NCBI RefSeq assembly: GCF_012933505.1
Contig: NZ_JABBNB010000007.1
Coordinates: 180,947-244,946 of the forward strand
Direction of reading: 5' to 3'
Source of the DNA: Gordonia asplenii
GTDB taxonomy: Bacteria; Actinomycetota; Actinomycetes; Mycobacteriales; Mycobacteriaceae
DNA length: 64,000 nucleotides
The notes under the pieces are model-generated. The model did not search any database, was not told where the DNA came from, and saw nothing but the letters and a program-made list of their open reading frames with translations. Below are positions 27,580-36,511 of the stretch, piece by piece. The first letter of the stretch is position 1, and each line of letters opens with the position of its first letter. A program made the translations under genes and the position numbers.

Positions 27580-28723
27580 TTACTGATACGCAATCGACGG
27601 CGATCGCGACGGCTCCGATCAGTTGGGCCCGCCCCTCGAATCGCGCGACCGACAAGCGCAGATCACTCGCCGCCGCGGGCACGGCGGTGCGCGCGATGAT
27701 CATTTCGATCGACGGGAGCAGCACTTCGTGGGCGCGGGCCAGCTCACCGCCGATCACGATCAGTTCCGGATTGATCAGGTTGCACAGATCTGCCATCGCG
27801 CGGCCGATCTGCCGCCCGGTGTCCTGCAGCACGCGCACGCTCGGCCGATCGCCGGCGGTGGCCCGGTGGACGAGCTCGTCGAGGGTCGCGACCCCGTGGG
27901 TGGCGGTCAGCAGCGACACCACCTGCGGAGCGGCTACCAGCGTCTCCAGGCAGCCCCGGTTTCCGCACCGGCACACCTCCCCGTACTCGTCGTAGCAGTT
28001 GTGCCCGATCTCCCCCGCGGTGCCGTTGGCGCCGGTGAGCAGTCTCCCGTCGACGATCAGCCCGGCGCCCACCCCGGCCCCGACTTTGACGTAGGCCATG
28101 TTCTGCGTTCCGACGCCGACGCCGAACCGATGTTCGGCCAGCGCACCGAGATTCGCGTCGTTGGCGACCGTCACCGGCGCGTCGACGCCCAATTCCGCGC
28201 CGACCAGGTCGGCTGCGTGGGCCCCCACCCAGCCGGGCAGAATCGTCGGCGACCCGACGAACCCCGCGCGATCCACCGGCGCCGGAATTCCGACGCCGAT
28301 CGCGGTGATGTCCTCGGCGTCGACGCCGGTCCGGGCGAACAGGCCGTCGAGGATCTGGCGCCCGCGGCGTAGCGTGTTCGACGCCGTGACCGGATCGTCG
28401 AGCTGACGGAAATCCTCGCCGAGGATGGTGCCGTCGGTGTCGGCGACGGCCACGCCGATGTGCCGGTGCCCGACGTCGATCCCGACGACGTAGCCGCTGC
28501 GGCGCACCAGTCGCACCGAGGTACGGCGCCCGCTGCGCACCGTGGTGACCATTCCGTCGTCGTGCAGTTCGCGCACGATGTTGGAGACGGTCGCCGGTGC
28601 GAGTCCCGTCATCCGCGCCAACTCGGCCTGATGCACGTCGGATCCGGCGGCGAGTACCTCCAGCACACGTGAGCGATTCAGCGTGCGCAGCGCCGACGGC
28701 GATCCGGGGCTGATTGCGGCCAT
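27569..28723 (-). CDS. ROK-family transcriptional regulator
   Basis: 384 residues from ATG 28723; a TTG at 28753 is also in frame. Residues ~10-70 form a winged helix-turn-helix (NRSRVLEVLAAGSDVHQAEL, ARMTGLAPATVSNIVRELHD). The rest is a ROK sugar-binding fold with GIDVGHRHIGVAVADTDG, GVGIPAPVDR, ANDANLGALAEHRFG and the zinc motif CRCGNRGCLE. It resembles NagC/Mlc/XylR-type repressors. It precedes the porter-PfkB-GH65 operon on the same strand and is its likely local regulator, with the released sugar as probable ligand. Confidence 0.9.
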   Translation of the reverse strand: MAAISPGSPSALRTLNRSRVLEVLAAGSDVHQAELARMTGLAPATVSNIVRELHDDGMVTTVRSGRRTSVRLVRRSGYVVGIDVGHRHIGVAVADTDGTILGEDFRQLDDPVTASNTLRRGRQILDGLFARTGVDAEDITAIGVGIPAPVDRAGFVGSPTILPGWVGAHAADLVGAELGVDAPVTVANDANLGALAEHRFGVGVGTQNMAYVKVGAGVGAGLIVDGRLLTGANGTAGEIGHNCYDEYGEVCRCGNRGCLETLVAAPQVVSLLTATHGVATLDELVHRATAGDRPSVRVLQDTGRQIGRAMADLCNLINPELIVIGGELARAHEVLLPSIEMIIARTAVPAAASDLRLSVARFEGRAQLIGAVAIAVDCVSVMFK

Positions 28724-28792
28724 GATCCGACTGTACTCAGACTCCGACCGCAACCATTCAGAACGTGAAGATCGGCTCTAGCGAAACACACT

Positions 28793-29827
28793 CTAGCCGA
28801 AGAGTTGGCGGTAGTCGGCGTAGCTTTGCGGCGGGACGGTCTTCAGATTGGCCAGCGCGTCGGCGAAGTCGACCCGCACGATGTCAGTGCCGTGCAGGGC
28901 GACCATCTTGCCCCACCCCTCATCGGCGACCAGGTCACTGACCGCCATCCCCATCCGGGTCGCCAACACCCGGTCGAACGCCGACGGCGCACCACCACGC
29001 TGAATATGCCCCAACACCGTCGCCCGCGTCTCGATCCCGGTGTGCTCCTCGATCAACGGGGCAAGCACCTCACCGATCCCACCCAGCCGTGGCCGGTTGA
29101 ACCCATCGAGCCCCTTGGTCGAATGCGCCTGATCCATATCCGGAAACGTGAATCCTTCGGCGACCACCACCATCGGCGCCCGACCGCGATGCACCACACT
29201 GCGCACCCACTCACTGATCTGCTCGATCGTCTCCGGCTGCTCCGGAATCAAGATCGCATGCGCCCCACCGGCGATACCGGAGAACAACGCGATCCACCCG
29301 GCGTGGCGGCCCATCACCTCCAGCACCATGCACCGCTTATGCGAATTGCCCGTCGTCCGCAACCGGTCGATCGCCTCCGTCGCGATCTCCACCGCCGTGG
29401 AGAACCCGAACGTGTAATCCGTCGCCGCCAGATCGTTGTCGATGGTCTTGGGCACCCCGACGATGTTCACGCCGTCCTCGAACAACCGCTTGGCGGCATT
29501 GGCGGTGCCCTCCCCGCCGATCGCGATGATCCCGTCGATACCCAGCCGCTTCATCCGCTGCCGAATGTTGTCCGCCCCACCGTCGGGCTCCCGATACGGG
29601 CCCACCCGGCTGGTGCCGATGATCGTGCCGCCCTGGCTGGACAACCCTCGCACCGAGCGCCGGTCGAGCGGAATCGCGTTTCCCTCGACCAGCCCCTTCC
29701 AGCCGTCGATGAAGCCCACGAATTCCTGGCCGTAGACGGAATCACCCTTGAGGACCGCACCACGGATCACCGCATTGAGTCCCGGACAATCACCGCCGGA
29801 TGTGAGGATGCCCAGCCGCTTGGCCAT
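28793..29827 (-). CDS. pfkA: 6-phosphofructokinase (group III, probably ATP-dependent)
   Basis: 344 residues. Makes fructose 1,6-bisphosphate in glycolysis. Marks: LGILTSGGDCPGLNAVIRG, GGEGTANAA, the catalytic PKTIDNDLAATDYTFGF, and GHIQRGGAPSAFDR. In actinobacterial PFKs, Gly at the GGEGT position is associated with ATP use whereas Asp (GGED) marks pyrophosphate enzymes, so ATP is inferred. This gene corresponds to Rv3010c and lies between gatB and gatA as in mycobacteria, but an accessory sugar locus is inserted between gatB and pfkA here. Confidence 0.95.
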   Translation of the reverse strand: MAKRLGILTSGGDCPGLNAVIRGAVLKGDSVYGQEFVGFIDGWKGLVEGNAIPLDRRSVRGLSSQGGTIIGTSRVGPYREPDGGADNIRQRMKRLGIDGIIAIGGEGTANAAKRLFEDGVNIVGVPKTIDNDLAATDYTFGFSTAVEIATEAIDRLRTTGNSHKRCMVLEVMGRHAGWIALFSGIAGGAHAILIPEQPETIEQISEWVRSVVHRGRAPMVVVAEGFTFPDMDQAHSTKGLDGFNRPRLGGIGEVLAPLIEEHTGIETRATVLGHIQRGGAPSAFDRVLATRMGMAVSDLVADEGWGKMVALHGTDIVRVDFADALANLKTVPPQSYADYRQLFG

Positions 29828-29936
29828 GAATCACCTTTCAGGTCGCGCAGTTCGGTGGATGCGTTCAAATGTAGTGCGATGGCTGTGCCTGCGCGCGCCG
29901 TATCCACTGTCGCCGACCTCGGACCGTGTGTTACGG

Positions 29937-30581
29937 CTATTTCAGCCCGTTCTCGTAGGCGAACACCACCGCTTGCGCGCGGTCGCGCAGGCCAAGCTTG
30001 CCCAGCACGCTCGACACGTGGGTTTTCACGGTCTGCTCGGACACGAACAACTCGCCCGCGATCTCGCCGTTCGACTTGCCGTCGGCCACCAGGTCGAGCA
30101 CTTCGCGCTCCCGCGGCGTCAGTTCGTCGGCGGCACGGCTGCGCATCGGCCGACGTCGCGTCGACGTCACCTCGGCGATCAGCCGCTTGGTGATCGACGG
30201 GGCCAATAATGCGTCTCCACCTGCGACGACGCGCACCGCGCGGGTGAGCTCGGTGGCGGGTGCGTCCTTCAGCATGAAACCCGATGCCCCGATCCGCAAC
30301 GCCTCGTACACGTAGTCGTCGATGTCGAAGGTGGTCAGCATCAGTACTTTCGTCGACGACCCGCCGGCGATGATCTGCTCGGCCGCCCACAACCCGTCTC
30401 GACGCGGCATCCGGACATCCATCAGCACGACGTCGGGTCGCAGTCGGGCGACGGCTTCGACGGCTGCGACGCCGTCGTCGGCGTCACCGAGCACCGAGAT
30501 GTCGGGGCTCGCGGCCAGCAACGCGGAAAATCCGGCTCGCACCATGGCCTGATCGTCTACGACGACTACCGTTATCGACAC
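29937..30581 (-). CDS. NarL/FixJ-type response regulator
   Basis: 214 residues. The receiver domain has the acidic pair VVVDDQ, the phosphoacceptor Asp in PDVVLMDVRMPRRDG (near residue 53), Thr in MLTTFD and Lys in FMLKDAP. The C-terminal LuxR helix-turn-helix is LTPREREVLDLVADGKSNGEIAGELFVSEQTVKTHVSSVLGKL. GTG 30581 lies 9 nt after the stop of the histidine kinase, so the two form an operon. No target gene is evident. Confidence 0.92.
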   Translation of the reverse strand: MSITVVVVDDQAMVRAGFSALLAASPDISVLGDADDGVAAVEAVARLRPDVVLMDVRMPRRDGLWAAEQIIAGGSSTKVLMLTTFDIDDYVYEALRIGASGFMLKDAPATELTRAVRVVAGGDALLAPSITKRLIAEVTSTRRRPMRSRAADELTPREREVLDLVADGKSNGEIAGELFVSEQTVKTHVSSVLGKLGLRDRAQAVVFAYENGLK

Positions 30582-30590
30582 GTGGAGAGT

Positions 30591-31991
30591 CTATCGGTGC
30601 GACGGATCCTCGGCGGCGACGGATGCATCGTCGTCGGTGCCGCTCCCGGACACTGAAAGCTGTTCGGTTCCAATGGGTTTCGATAGGTCGACGCGATCGG
30701 AACCGCCCGCCGGGTCGTCGCGGCGCAGGTCGGGCGTGTCCGCGGTCTCGCGCGCGGCCGGCGCGCGGTGCGGAATCACCGCGTGGACGGCGAACCCGCC
30801 GTCCGTGGTCGGGCCGTTAGTCACCTGTCCCCCAACACTTTTCGCGCGTTCACCCATTCCGAGAAGTCCGACGCCGCTGCCGCCCGCGTCGATCGGATCG
30901 GCAGTCGGGAAGGAGTTGACCACCGACAGTGTGGTCGCCTCCGACGATCCCACCAGTGCGACCATCACCTGTGCGCCGGGCGCATGCCGGGTGGCGTTCG
31001 CCAGTGACTCCTGCACGATCCGGTAGATGACGAGTGCCGCCGATTCACCGATCTGCTCATGGTCGGTCGCGTCGGTGAACGTCACCGCGACGCCGGCGCC
31101 GCGGGTAGCCGCGATCAGCGAATCGATATCCGCCATACCCGGATTCGGCGCGGCGAGTGCACCGTTGTCGAGTCGCAGTACTCCGAGTAGTTGGCGGACC
31201 TCGTCGAGCGATTCACGGGCGGCCGACGCGATCGCGTCGAACTCGTCGACGGTCGCCGGGGTGAGTTCGTCGGGCAGGCGGTACTGCGCGGTCTGCGCCA
31301 TCACGACCACCATCGACATGCGATGTGCCACAACGTCATGCAGGTCGCGGGCGATACGGGCGCGTTCGCGCAGCACGGCCTGTTGCGACTGCGCCAGTTC
31401 GGTCTCTTCGGTTTGTTCGGCGAGTTGGCGCCGCGACGCGAACAGATAGCGCAGCAGTGCTGACACGACGGCGATGAATCCGATCGCGAAAATCCACCCG
31501 CCGCGCTGATCGCCGGGTGCGACGAACCACAGCAGCACCATCATGGACGCGGCGACCAGCGGAACTTGACGCAGCGGCCCGCGAAGACACGTCATCAACG
31601 TCAGGACCAACAGCGCGATGAGATGGGTGACTTGAATCGACCACGGCCAGCCGTCGACGGTCGGCACGAACAGCGCCATCACGACGGCGGCGACCACCGA
31701 CACTCCCCAACCGATCGTCGGGCTCGCCCAGGCGAGAGCCACCGGTAGTACAGCCGCACCCGACATCACCGGCAGCGCGTAGGCGGGCAGGTCGTGGGTG
31801 ATCGGTAACGTCGGCCAGGCCACGGACCACAGAATCAGAGCGACCACCAGGAAGAACACATTCGTCGAGCGCGACAGATAGGCGTGAATCGCCGGATCTT
31901 GCAGTGCCGGAACCCCCGACAGCGAGTTCGACGCCGTGCGTCGCAATGCGCGCAGCGGGCGCCGGCGCGGTTTGTCTTTGCTCGTACCCAT
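30591..31991 (-). CDS. Sensor histidine kinase (HisKA_3 type)
   Basis: 466 residues from ATG 31991; the frame stays open upstream but without conserved sequence. Five to six membrane segments (about 45-185) carry no large extracellular sensor domain. The dimerisation/phosphoacceptor helix reads ERARIARDLHDVVAHRMSMV with the His in DLHD, and the HATPase domain has VQESLANATRHAPGA and GGSGVGLLGMGERAKSVGG. A charged ~50-residue tail follows. This is a NarX/DesK-like intramembrane kinase; it pairs with the response regulator 9 nt downstream. Signal unknown, possibly envelope state. Confidence 0.9.
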   Translation of the reverse strand: MGTSKDKPRRRPLRALRRTASNSLSGVPALQDPAIHAYLSRSTNVFFLVVALILWSVAWPTLPITHDLPAYALPVMSGAAVLPVALAWASPTIGWGVSVVAAVVMALFVPTVDGWPWSIQVTHLIALLVLTLMTCLRGPLRQVPLVAASMMVLLWFVAPGDQRGGWIFAIGFIAVVSALLRYLFASRRQLAEQTEETELAQSQQAVLRERARIARDLHDVVAHRMSMVVVMAQTAQYRLPDELTPATVDEFDAIASAARESLDEVRQLLGVLRLDNGALAAPNPGMADIDSLIAATRGAGVAVTFTDATDHEQIGESAALVIYRIVQESLANATRHAPGAQVMVALVGSSEATTLSVVNSFPTADPIDAGGSGVGLLGMGERAKSVGGQVTNGPTTDGGFAVHAVIPHRAPAARETADTPDLRRDDPAGGSDRVDLSKPIGTEQLSVSGSGTDDDASVAAEDPSHR

Positions 31992-32157
31992 GTGTGCCAC
32001 GGTATGCCGCGCCCTACCCGATGTCGTCATACTCCAGAGCGATTCTCGTCTCCCCCACAGGTGCGACGCGCACTCGCCGACTCCCTCGGTTCGACGACGC
32101 CGGTTCTGTTCCTGAGCACGATGTGGCTCAGTGCGCTGCGTCCATAGCGTCACTGTC

Positions 32158-32778
32158 ATGAGCCTCCATCGAGCCCGAAAGTTATTCCACCGAGCCGTCT
32201 TTGCCCTTGCCGTGGTATCGGTCTGCGTGCTTGCGATGCTCGGCGGCGGCACGGCCGCGTCCGCGACGCGCGACCAACCCGCACCGGCCGCGACCGAAGA
32301 CCGGGCGACTGCCGCAGTCGTCACCGCGCTGGTCGGTGCGCACCCGGCCGACGCGCAGCGTTTGCTCCCCGCCGGCTTCGCAACGACGATGGGATACCGG
32401 CCCGTCGTCGAGCATCTGCGCGACGGGTGGTTTCCAACCAATCCGACCGGGTCGTGCTCGTCGCCGATCACGTTGCCCGCCCGATTCGAACCCCTCTGCC
32501 GCACACACGATTTCGGCTACGACCTGTTGCGTTACGCCGAGCAGATCGGCCATCCGCTCGGTGGTTGGGCGCGTCTGGCGCTCGACACCATGCTCGTCGA
32601 CCGGATGCGTTCGAGTTGCGTCGATTCAGGCTGCGTCGCAGCCGCATACCTGGCGAAGGCCGGGTTGGGGATCAACACCTGGCGTCAACACGACGGACCA
32701 CCGGCGCGCGGCGAGACCGTCCTCGACATCACCGTCGGCGTGGGCGAGCGCGGCGTCGAATCGCTGGTGGGGCGATGA
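32158..32778 (+). CDS. Secreted prokaryotic phospholipase A2 family protein
   Basis: 206 residues. A signal peptide (MSLHRARKLFHRAVFALAV..., cleavage near ASA-TRD) is followed by a compact helical domain with the PLA2 active-site motif CRTHDFGYDLLRYAEQIG, in which His-Asp is the catalytic pair, and further cysteines in GSCSSP and SSCVDSGC for disulfides. This resembles the Streptomyces violaceoruber-type PLA2 family. The Ca-binding Gly/Asp loop is not obvious to me. ATG 32158 is chosen over an upstream in-frame start because it places the charged n-region first. It overlaps the next gene by ATGA. Confidence 0.82.
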   Translation: MSLHRARKLFHRAVFALAVVSVCVLAMLGGGTAASATRDQPAPAATEDRATAAVVTALVGAHPADAQRLLPAGFATTMGYRPVVEHLRDGWFPTNPTGSCSSPITLPARFEPLCRTHDFGYDLLRYAEQIGHPLGGWARLALDTMLVDRMRSSCVDSGCVAAAYLAKAGLGINTWRQHDGPPARGETVLDITVGVGERGVESLVGR

Positions 32779-33974
32779 TGAAAGTCGGCCGAACATCGGC
32801 ACTGACCATCCCGCCGGTGGCGGCTTCGGCGGGCGCACTCGCCGGGGCTGCGGTCGGGCTCTACCCCGGAATGCTGCCGCGCGGAGCCATACTCGCGAGC
32901 GTCGTGGTCACGGTGTGCGCGGCGGCGGGCACGATCGCGGGTCTCGCGGTGAGCCGGGTCGCCGGGCCCGGGTCTGATCGAGCTCGTCTACGCGCACTTT
33001 CGTGGTGCGGCGGTGGATTCGCCGCCTGTGTCATCGCTGCGACGTGGTGGCAACACCTACTGCGAGTTCAGATCGGGGTCCCCGACGTCGGGGGCGGGTG
33101 GGCGCTGGCGGTAGCGGCGCTCCCGGTGGCGGTGTGCGCGCTCGTCTCGATGACGCCGAGGGTTGCCGCGTGGGCCACCGTGCTGGTCGGCACCGTCGTC
33201 GTCGGGTACGTGTCGCCCGCCGATGCCGCGGCTGAACCCGCAGTCGTCGCAACGGTTTCCGTCCCTGATCGCGTCGACTACGGCTCGCTCACACCGGGCA
33301 GCTTGACCCGGCGTGCGGATGCGGTCGTCGGGCGGTGGGTCGACGGCGGCGGGCTGTGCCGGCGCGCGGTCGTCGTCGCGGTGCCGACCGGTTCCGGGTG
33401 GGTCGACGCCGCGGCGATCGAGGGCATGCGCTCTCGGTTCGACGACGACGTGTCGATCATCAGCCTGCAGTACTCGGCGGTGTCGTCGTGGAAGGCGTTC
33501 GTCACCGACCGCGACGCCGCCGGCCGCAGCGCGATCACGCTGGTCGCGCAGCTCGACGCGGCCATGCGCAAGACTGCTTCCTGTGCCAGGCCGGCACTGG
33601 TCCTGTACGGGCAGAGCCTCGGGGCGATCGGCGCCGACGCCGCACGAGCATGGGCGGCCGCGCACGGCGTCGAGGTGACAGACACCGTCGAGGCTGGAGT
33701 GCCGGGTGACTCGGTCCCGAGGTCGGCGGCGCGCCGCACGATCCTCGTCAACGCCAGCGATCCGGTGGCTCAGTGGTCGCCGAGCCTGCTCTGGCGTCCC
33801 GCACGGTTGCCCGACGATGCGCGAATCATCGGCCGCGCGACACCCCACCCGCCCTGGCTACCGGTGGTGAGCTTTCTGCAGACGTCGATAGATCTCCTTG
33901 GCGCCCTTGACGTTCCGACAGGGTCGGGCCACCGGTACGGAACCGAACAAGGTGGAGTCGAGCCTGCGGGTTGA
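32775..33974 (+). CDS. Membrane-anchored alpha/beta hydrolase (Abhydrolase_9-like)
   Basis: 399 residues. Five hydrophobic segments in the first ~150 residues lead to a catalytic domain with RRAVVVAVPTGSGWVDAAAIEG and the nucleophile elbow VLYGQSLGAIGADAARA (Ser near residue 281); a late WSPSLLWRP and PHPPWLPVVSFLQTSIDLL complete the fold. The layout matches the PF10081/PF15420 pair typical of actinobacterial membrane hydrolases. The ATG overlaps the PLA2 stop (ATGA), so the secreted phospholipase and this hydrolase are probably made together. A shared role in lipid turnover outside the membrane is inference. Confidence 0.8.
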   Translation: MMKVGRTSALTIPPVAASAGALAGAAVGLYPGMLPRGAILASVVVTVCAAAGTIAGLAVSRVAGPGSDRARLRALSWCGGGFAACVIAATWWQHLLRVQIGVPDVGGGWALAVAALPVAVCALVSMTPRVAAWATVLVGTVVVGYVSPADAAAEPAVVATVSVPDRVDYGSLTPGSLTRRADAVVGRWVDGGGLCRRAVVVAVPTGSGWVDAAAIEGMRSRFDDDVSIISLQYSAVSSWKAFVTDRDAAGRSAITLVAQLDAAMRKTASCARPALVLYGQSLGAIGADAARAWAAAHGVEVTDTVEAGVPGDSVPRSAARRTILVNASDPVAQWSPSLLWRPARLPDDARIIGRATPHPPWLPVVSFLQTSIDLLGALDVPTGSGHRYGTEQGGVEPAG

Positions 33975-34020
33975 GCGAGTGCACCCGCCCGCTGGTTGGG
34001 CGAGCGCACCCTCCCGTTGG

Positions 34021-34494
34021 TTGAGCGAGCGCAGCGAGTCGAAACCATAGCGAGCCGAACTGCCAACCATTTCAAAGCATTCTGCGATCTGCCAACGTCG
34101 CCTTACGAGGTTTCGACACGGCCTTTCGCTAGCGCTCCAGCCCGGCTCAACCAGCGGGATGGCGCACCCACCCGCCGGTTGAGCGAGCGCAGCGAGTCGA
34201 AACCATAGCGAGCCGAACTGCCAACCGGTTCAAGCCATTCTGCGGTCTGGCAACGACGTCTTACGAGGTTTCGACATGGCCTTTCGCTAGCGCTCCACCC
34301 CGGCTCAACCAGCGGGATGACGCACCCTCCCGCCGGTTGAGCGAGCGCAGCGAGTCGAAACCATAGCGAGCCGAACTGCCAACCGTCTCAAGGCATTCTG
34401 CGATCTGGCAACGACGTCTTACGAGGTTTCGACACGGCCTTTCGCTAGCGCTCCAGCCCGGCTCAACCAGCGGGATGGACGGCCCTTGCTACAG
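34021..34494. repeat. Three tandem copies of a 158-bp repeat (family A pairs)
   Basis: Units begin at 34021, 34179 and 34337, each with TTGAGCGAGCGCAGCGAGTC followed by GAAACCATAGCGAGCC, then a ~60-bp middle, then GAGGTTTCGACACGGCC...CGGCTCAACCAGCGGGATG. Each unit therefore carries two family A elements in opposite orientation. The copies differ at scattered positions (for example CACGG/CATGG). They fill the 558-bp gap between the hydrolase and gatA; no gene is seen. Confidence 0.9.
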
Positions 34495-34532
34495 CTAGCG
34501 CTCCAGCCCGACCCAACCAAGCGGCAGGCCCC

Positions 34533-36053
34533 CTAGATCGCTCCGCGCGCCGCTTCGTAGGCCGCGCCGACGCGGTACAGTCGGTCGTCGGCCAGCGCCG
34601 GCGCCATGATCTGCAAGCCCACCGGCAATCCGCGGCTGGGAGTGGACCCGCTCGCTTCGCTCCCAGCGTCCGGAACCGACAGTCCCGACGGCACCGACAT
34701 CGCGGCGACACCCGCCAGGTTGACCGGCAGGGTGCACAGGTCGAACAGGTACATGGCCAGTGGGTCGTCGACCTTCTCGCCGAGTTTGAACGCGGTGGTC
34801 GGGGTGGTGGGGCTGACCAGAACGTCGACCTTCTCGTAGGCGGCGGCGAAGTCGCGTGCGATGAGTGTGCGCACCTTCTGCGCCTGACCGTAGTACGCGT
34901 CGTAGTAGCCCGACGACAATGCGTATGTGCCGATCATGATGCGCCGCTTGACTTCTGGCCCGAAGCCCGCGTCGCGGGTCAGCGCCATCACTTCGTCGGC
35001 GCTGTGCGTGCCGTCGTCGCCGACACGCAATCCGTAGCGCATCGCGTCGAAGCGGGCCAGGTTGCTCGACACCTCCGACGGCAGGATCAGGTAGTAGGCG
35101 CCGAGCGCGTAGGAGAAGTGCGGGCAGGAGACCTCGACCACTTCGGCGCCGAGCGCGGTGAGCGTGTCGACCGCGGCATTGAACGACGCCAGCACACCGG
35201 ACTGGTAACCCTCGCCCTGCAGTTCTTTCACGACGCCGACCTTCACGCCGGAAAGATCTTGCGTCGCACCGGCTTTCGCGGCCGCGACGACGTCGGGCAC
35301 TGCGACGTCGACCGACGTGGAGTCGCGCGGGTCGTGCCCGGCGATCACCTGGTGCAGAAGTGCGGTGTCGAGCACGGTGCGTCCACACGGGCCGCCCTGA
35401 TCGAGCGACGACGCGCAGGCGACCAGACCGTAGCGGGAAACGGTCCCGTAGGTGGGCTTCACGCCCACGGTCGCGGTCACCGCGGCCGGCTGACGGATCG
35501 ACCCGCCGGTGTCCGTGCCGATGGCGAGCGGAGCCTGGTACGACGCCAGGGCCGCCGCGCTGCCGCCGCCGGAACCGCCGGGGATCCGGTCGGTGTCCCA
35601 CGGGTTGCGCGTGACCTGGTACGCGGAGTTCTCCGTGGACGAGCCCATCGCGAACTCGTCCATGTTGGTCTTGCCGAGGATGGGCAGTCCGGCGGCGCGC
35701 AGCCGCTCAGTAACCGCGGCGTCGTACGGCGGAACCCAGCCTTCGAGGATCTTCGATCCACAGGTGGTGGGTGCATCGGTGGTGGTGAAGACGTCTTTGA
35801 GCGCGATCGGCACGCCCGCGAGCGCCGATGCGGGCTCACCGGCGGCGATGGCGTCGTCGGCGGCTTTGGCCGCCACGAGCGCTTCGGCCCCGCTGACGTG
35901 CAGAAATGCGCCGAGCGAGTCGTCGATCTCGGCGATCCGGTCCAGATGCGCTTGAGTGACCTCTACCGAGGAGATCTCGCGGGCGGCGATCTTGCCCGCC
36001 AGCTCGGCTGCGGTCAGACCGGTGATCTCATTGCTGCTGCGTGGGTCTGCCAC
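34533..36053 (-). CDS. gatA: Aspartyl/glutamyl-tRNA amidotransferase subunit A
   Basis: 506 residues. The amidase catalytic Lys-Ser-Ser triad is visible in [26 protein letters not shown] and [13 protein letters not shown]. It supplies ammonia to GatB for Gln-tRNA(Gln) formation. GTG 36053 follows GGAGG at 4 nt and shares one base with the gatC stop (TAGTG). Near the C-terminus, between SVPSGLS and GLPVGLQIM, there is an extra stretch [15 protein letters not shown] that remembered mycobacterial GatA lacks; its DNA (34635-34667) is palindromic and resembles the intergenic repeats. Confidence 0.95.
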   Translation of the reverse strand: MADPRSSNEITGLTAAELAGKIAAREISSVEVTQAHLDRIAEIDDSLGAFLHVSGAEALVAAKAADDAIAAGEPASALAGVPIALKDVFTTTDAPTTCGSKILEGWVPPYDAAVTERLRAAGLPILGKTNMDEFAMGSSTENSAYQVTRNPWDTDRIPGGSGGGSAAALASYQAPLAIGTDTGGSIRQPAAVTATVGVKPTYGTVSRYGLVACASSLDQGGPCGRTVLDTALLHQVIAGHDPRDSTSVDVAVPDVVAAAKAGATQDLSGVKVGVVKELQGEGYQSGVLASFNAAVDTLTALGAEVVEVSCPHFSYALGAYYLILPSEVSSNLARFDAMRYGLRVGDDGTHSADEVMALTRDAGFGPEVKRRIMIGTYALSSGYYDAYYGQAQKVRTLIARDFAAAYEKVDVLVSPTTPTTAFKLGEKVDDPLAMYLFDLCTLPVNLAGVAAMSVPSGLSVPDAGSEASGSTPSRGLPVGLQIMAPALADDRLYRVGAAYEAARGAI

Positions 36054-36373
36054 TATTCCTCCCCGAGGATCTGCGGAACGGCGAAACGATCTTGTTCGAC
36101 GGCGGGCGCGCCCGAGAGCGCCTCCTCCGGCGTCAGGCACGGCACCGCGACGTCGGGGCGCAACACGTTGGCAAGCGGAACCGGGTGTGCGGTCGGCGGG
36201 ACATCGTCGGCGGCGACTTCGGTCACCTGCGCAACGTGCGCGAGGATCGAATCGAGCTGGGTCGCATAGTGATCGAGTTCGTCGTCGCTGAGCGCCAGGC
36301 GCGACAGCCGGGCGAGGTGGGCCACCTCGTCGCGCGAGATGGTCTGCTTCTCGCTCGCAGAGTCTGCGGACAT
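36053..36373 (-). CDS. gatC: Aspartyl/glutamyl-tRNA amidotransferase subunit C
   Basis: 106 residues; a small subunit that bridges GatA and GatB. Family features: [38 protein letters not shown] and a C-terminal [37 protein letters not shown] 36373 has only a weak upstream GGGGAC. It overlaps gatA by one base. Divergent from the ACT-domain gene. Confidence 0.93.
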   Translation of the reverse strand: MSADSASEKQTISRDEVAHLARLSRLALSDDELDHYATQLDSILAHVAQVTEVAADDVPPTAHPVPLANVLRPDVAVPCLTPEEALSGAPAVEQDRFAVPQILGEE

Positions 36374-36511
36374 CTTGAAGATCGTCCCCTTCACAATTGA
36401 TGCACGTGGTTGCGACAAGCGTATCGGCGTCGTCCTATCGGCTCGCCACAGCCCTCTCGGAAATGTGACCGAGACACCTTGGTCGGGCACGCGGCGCGGG
36501 GCGGTGCCAGA

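Noticed and set aside
25053..27995. 980-residue open frame antisense to the kinase, porter and ROK genes
   Set aside because: It crosses three identified genes and reads as His/Arg/Asp-rich noise; a typical high-GC antisense frame.
34021..34494. Possible insertion sequence
   Set aside because: The units carry no open frame for a transposase and are tandem at an exact period; classified as repeats.
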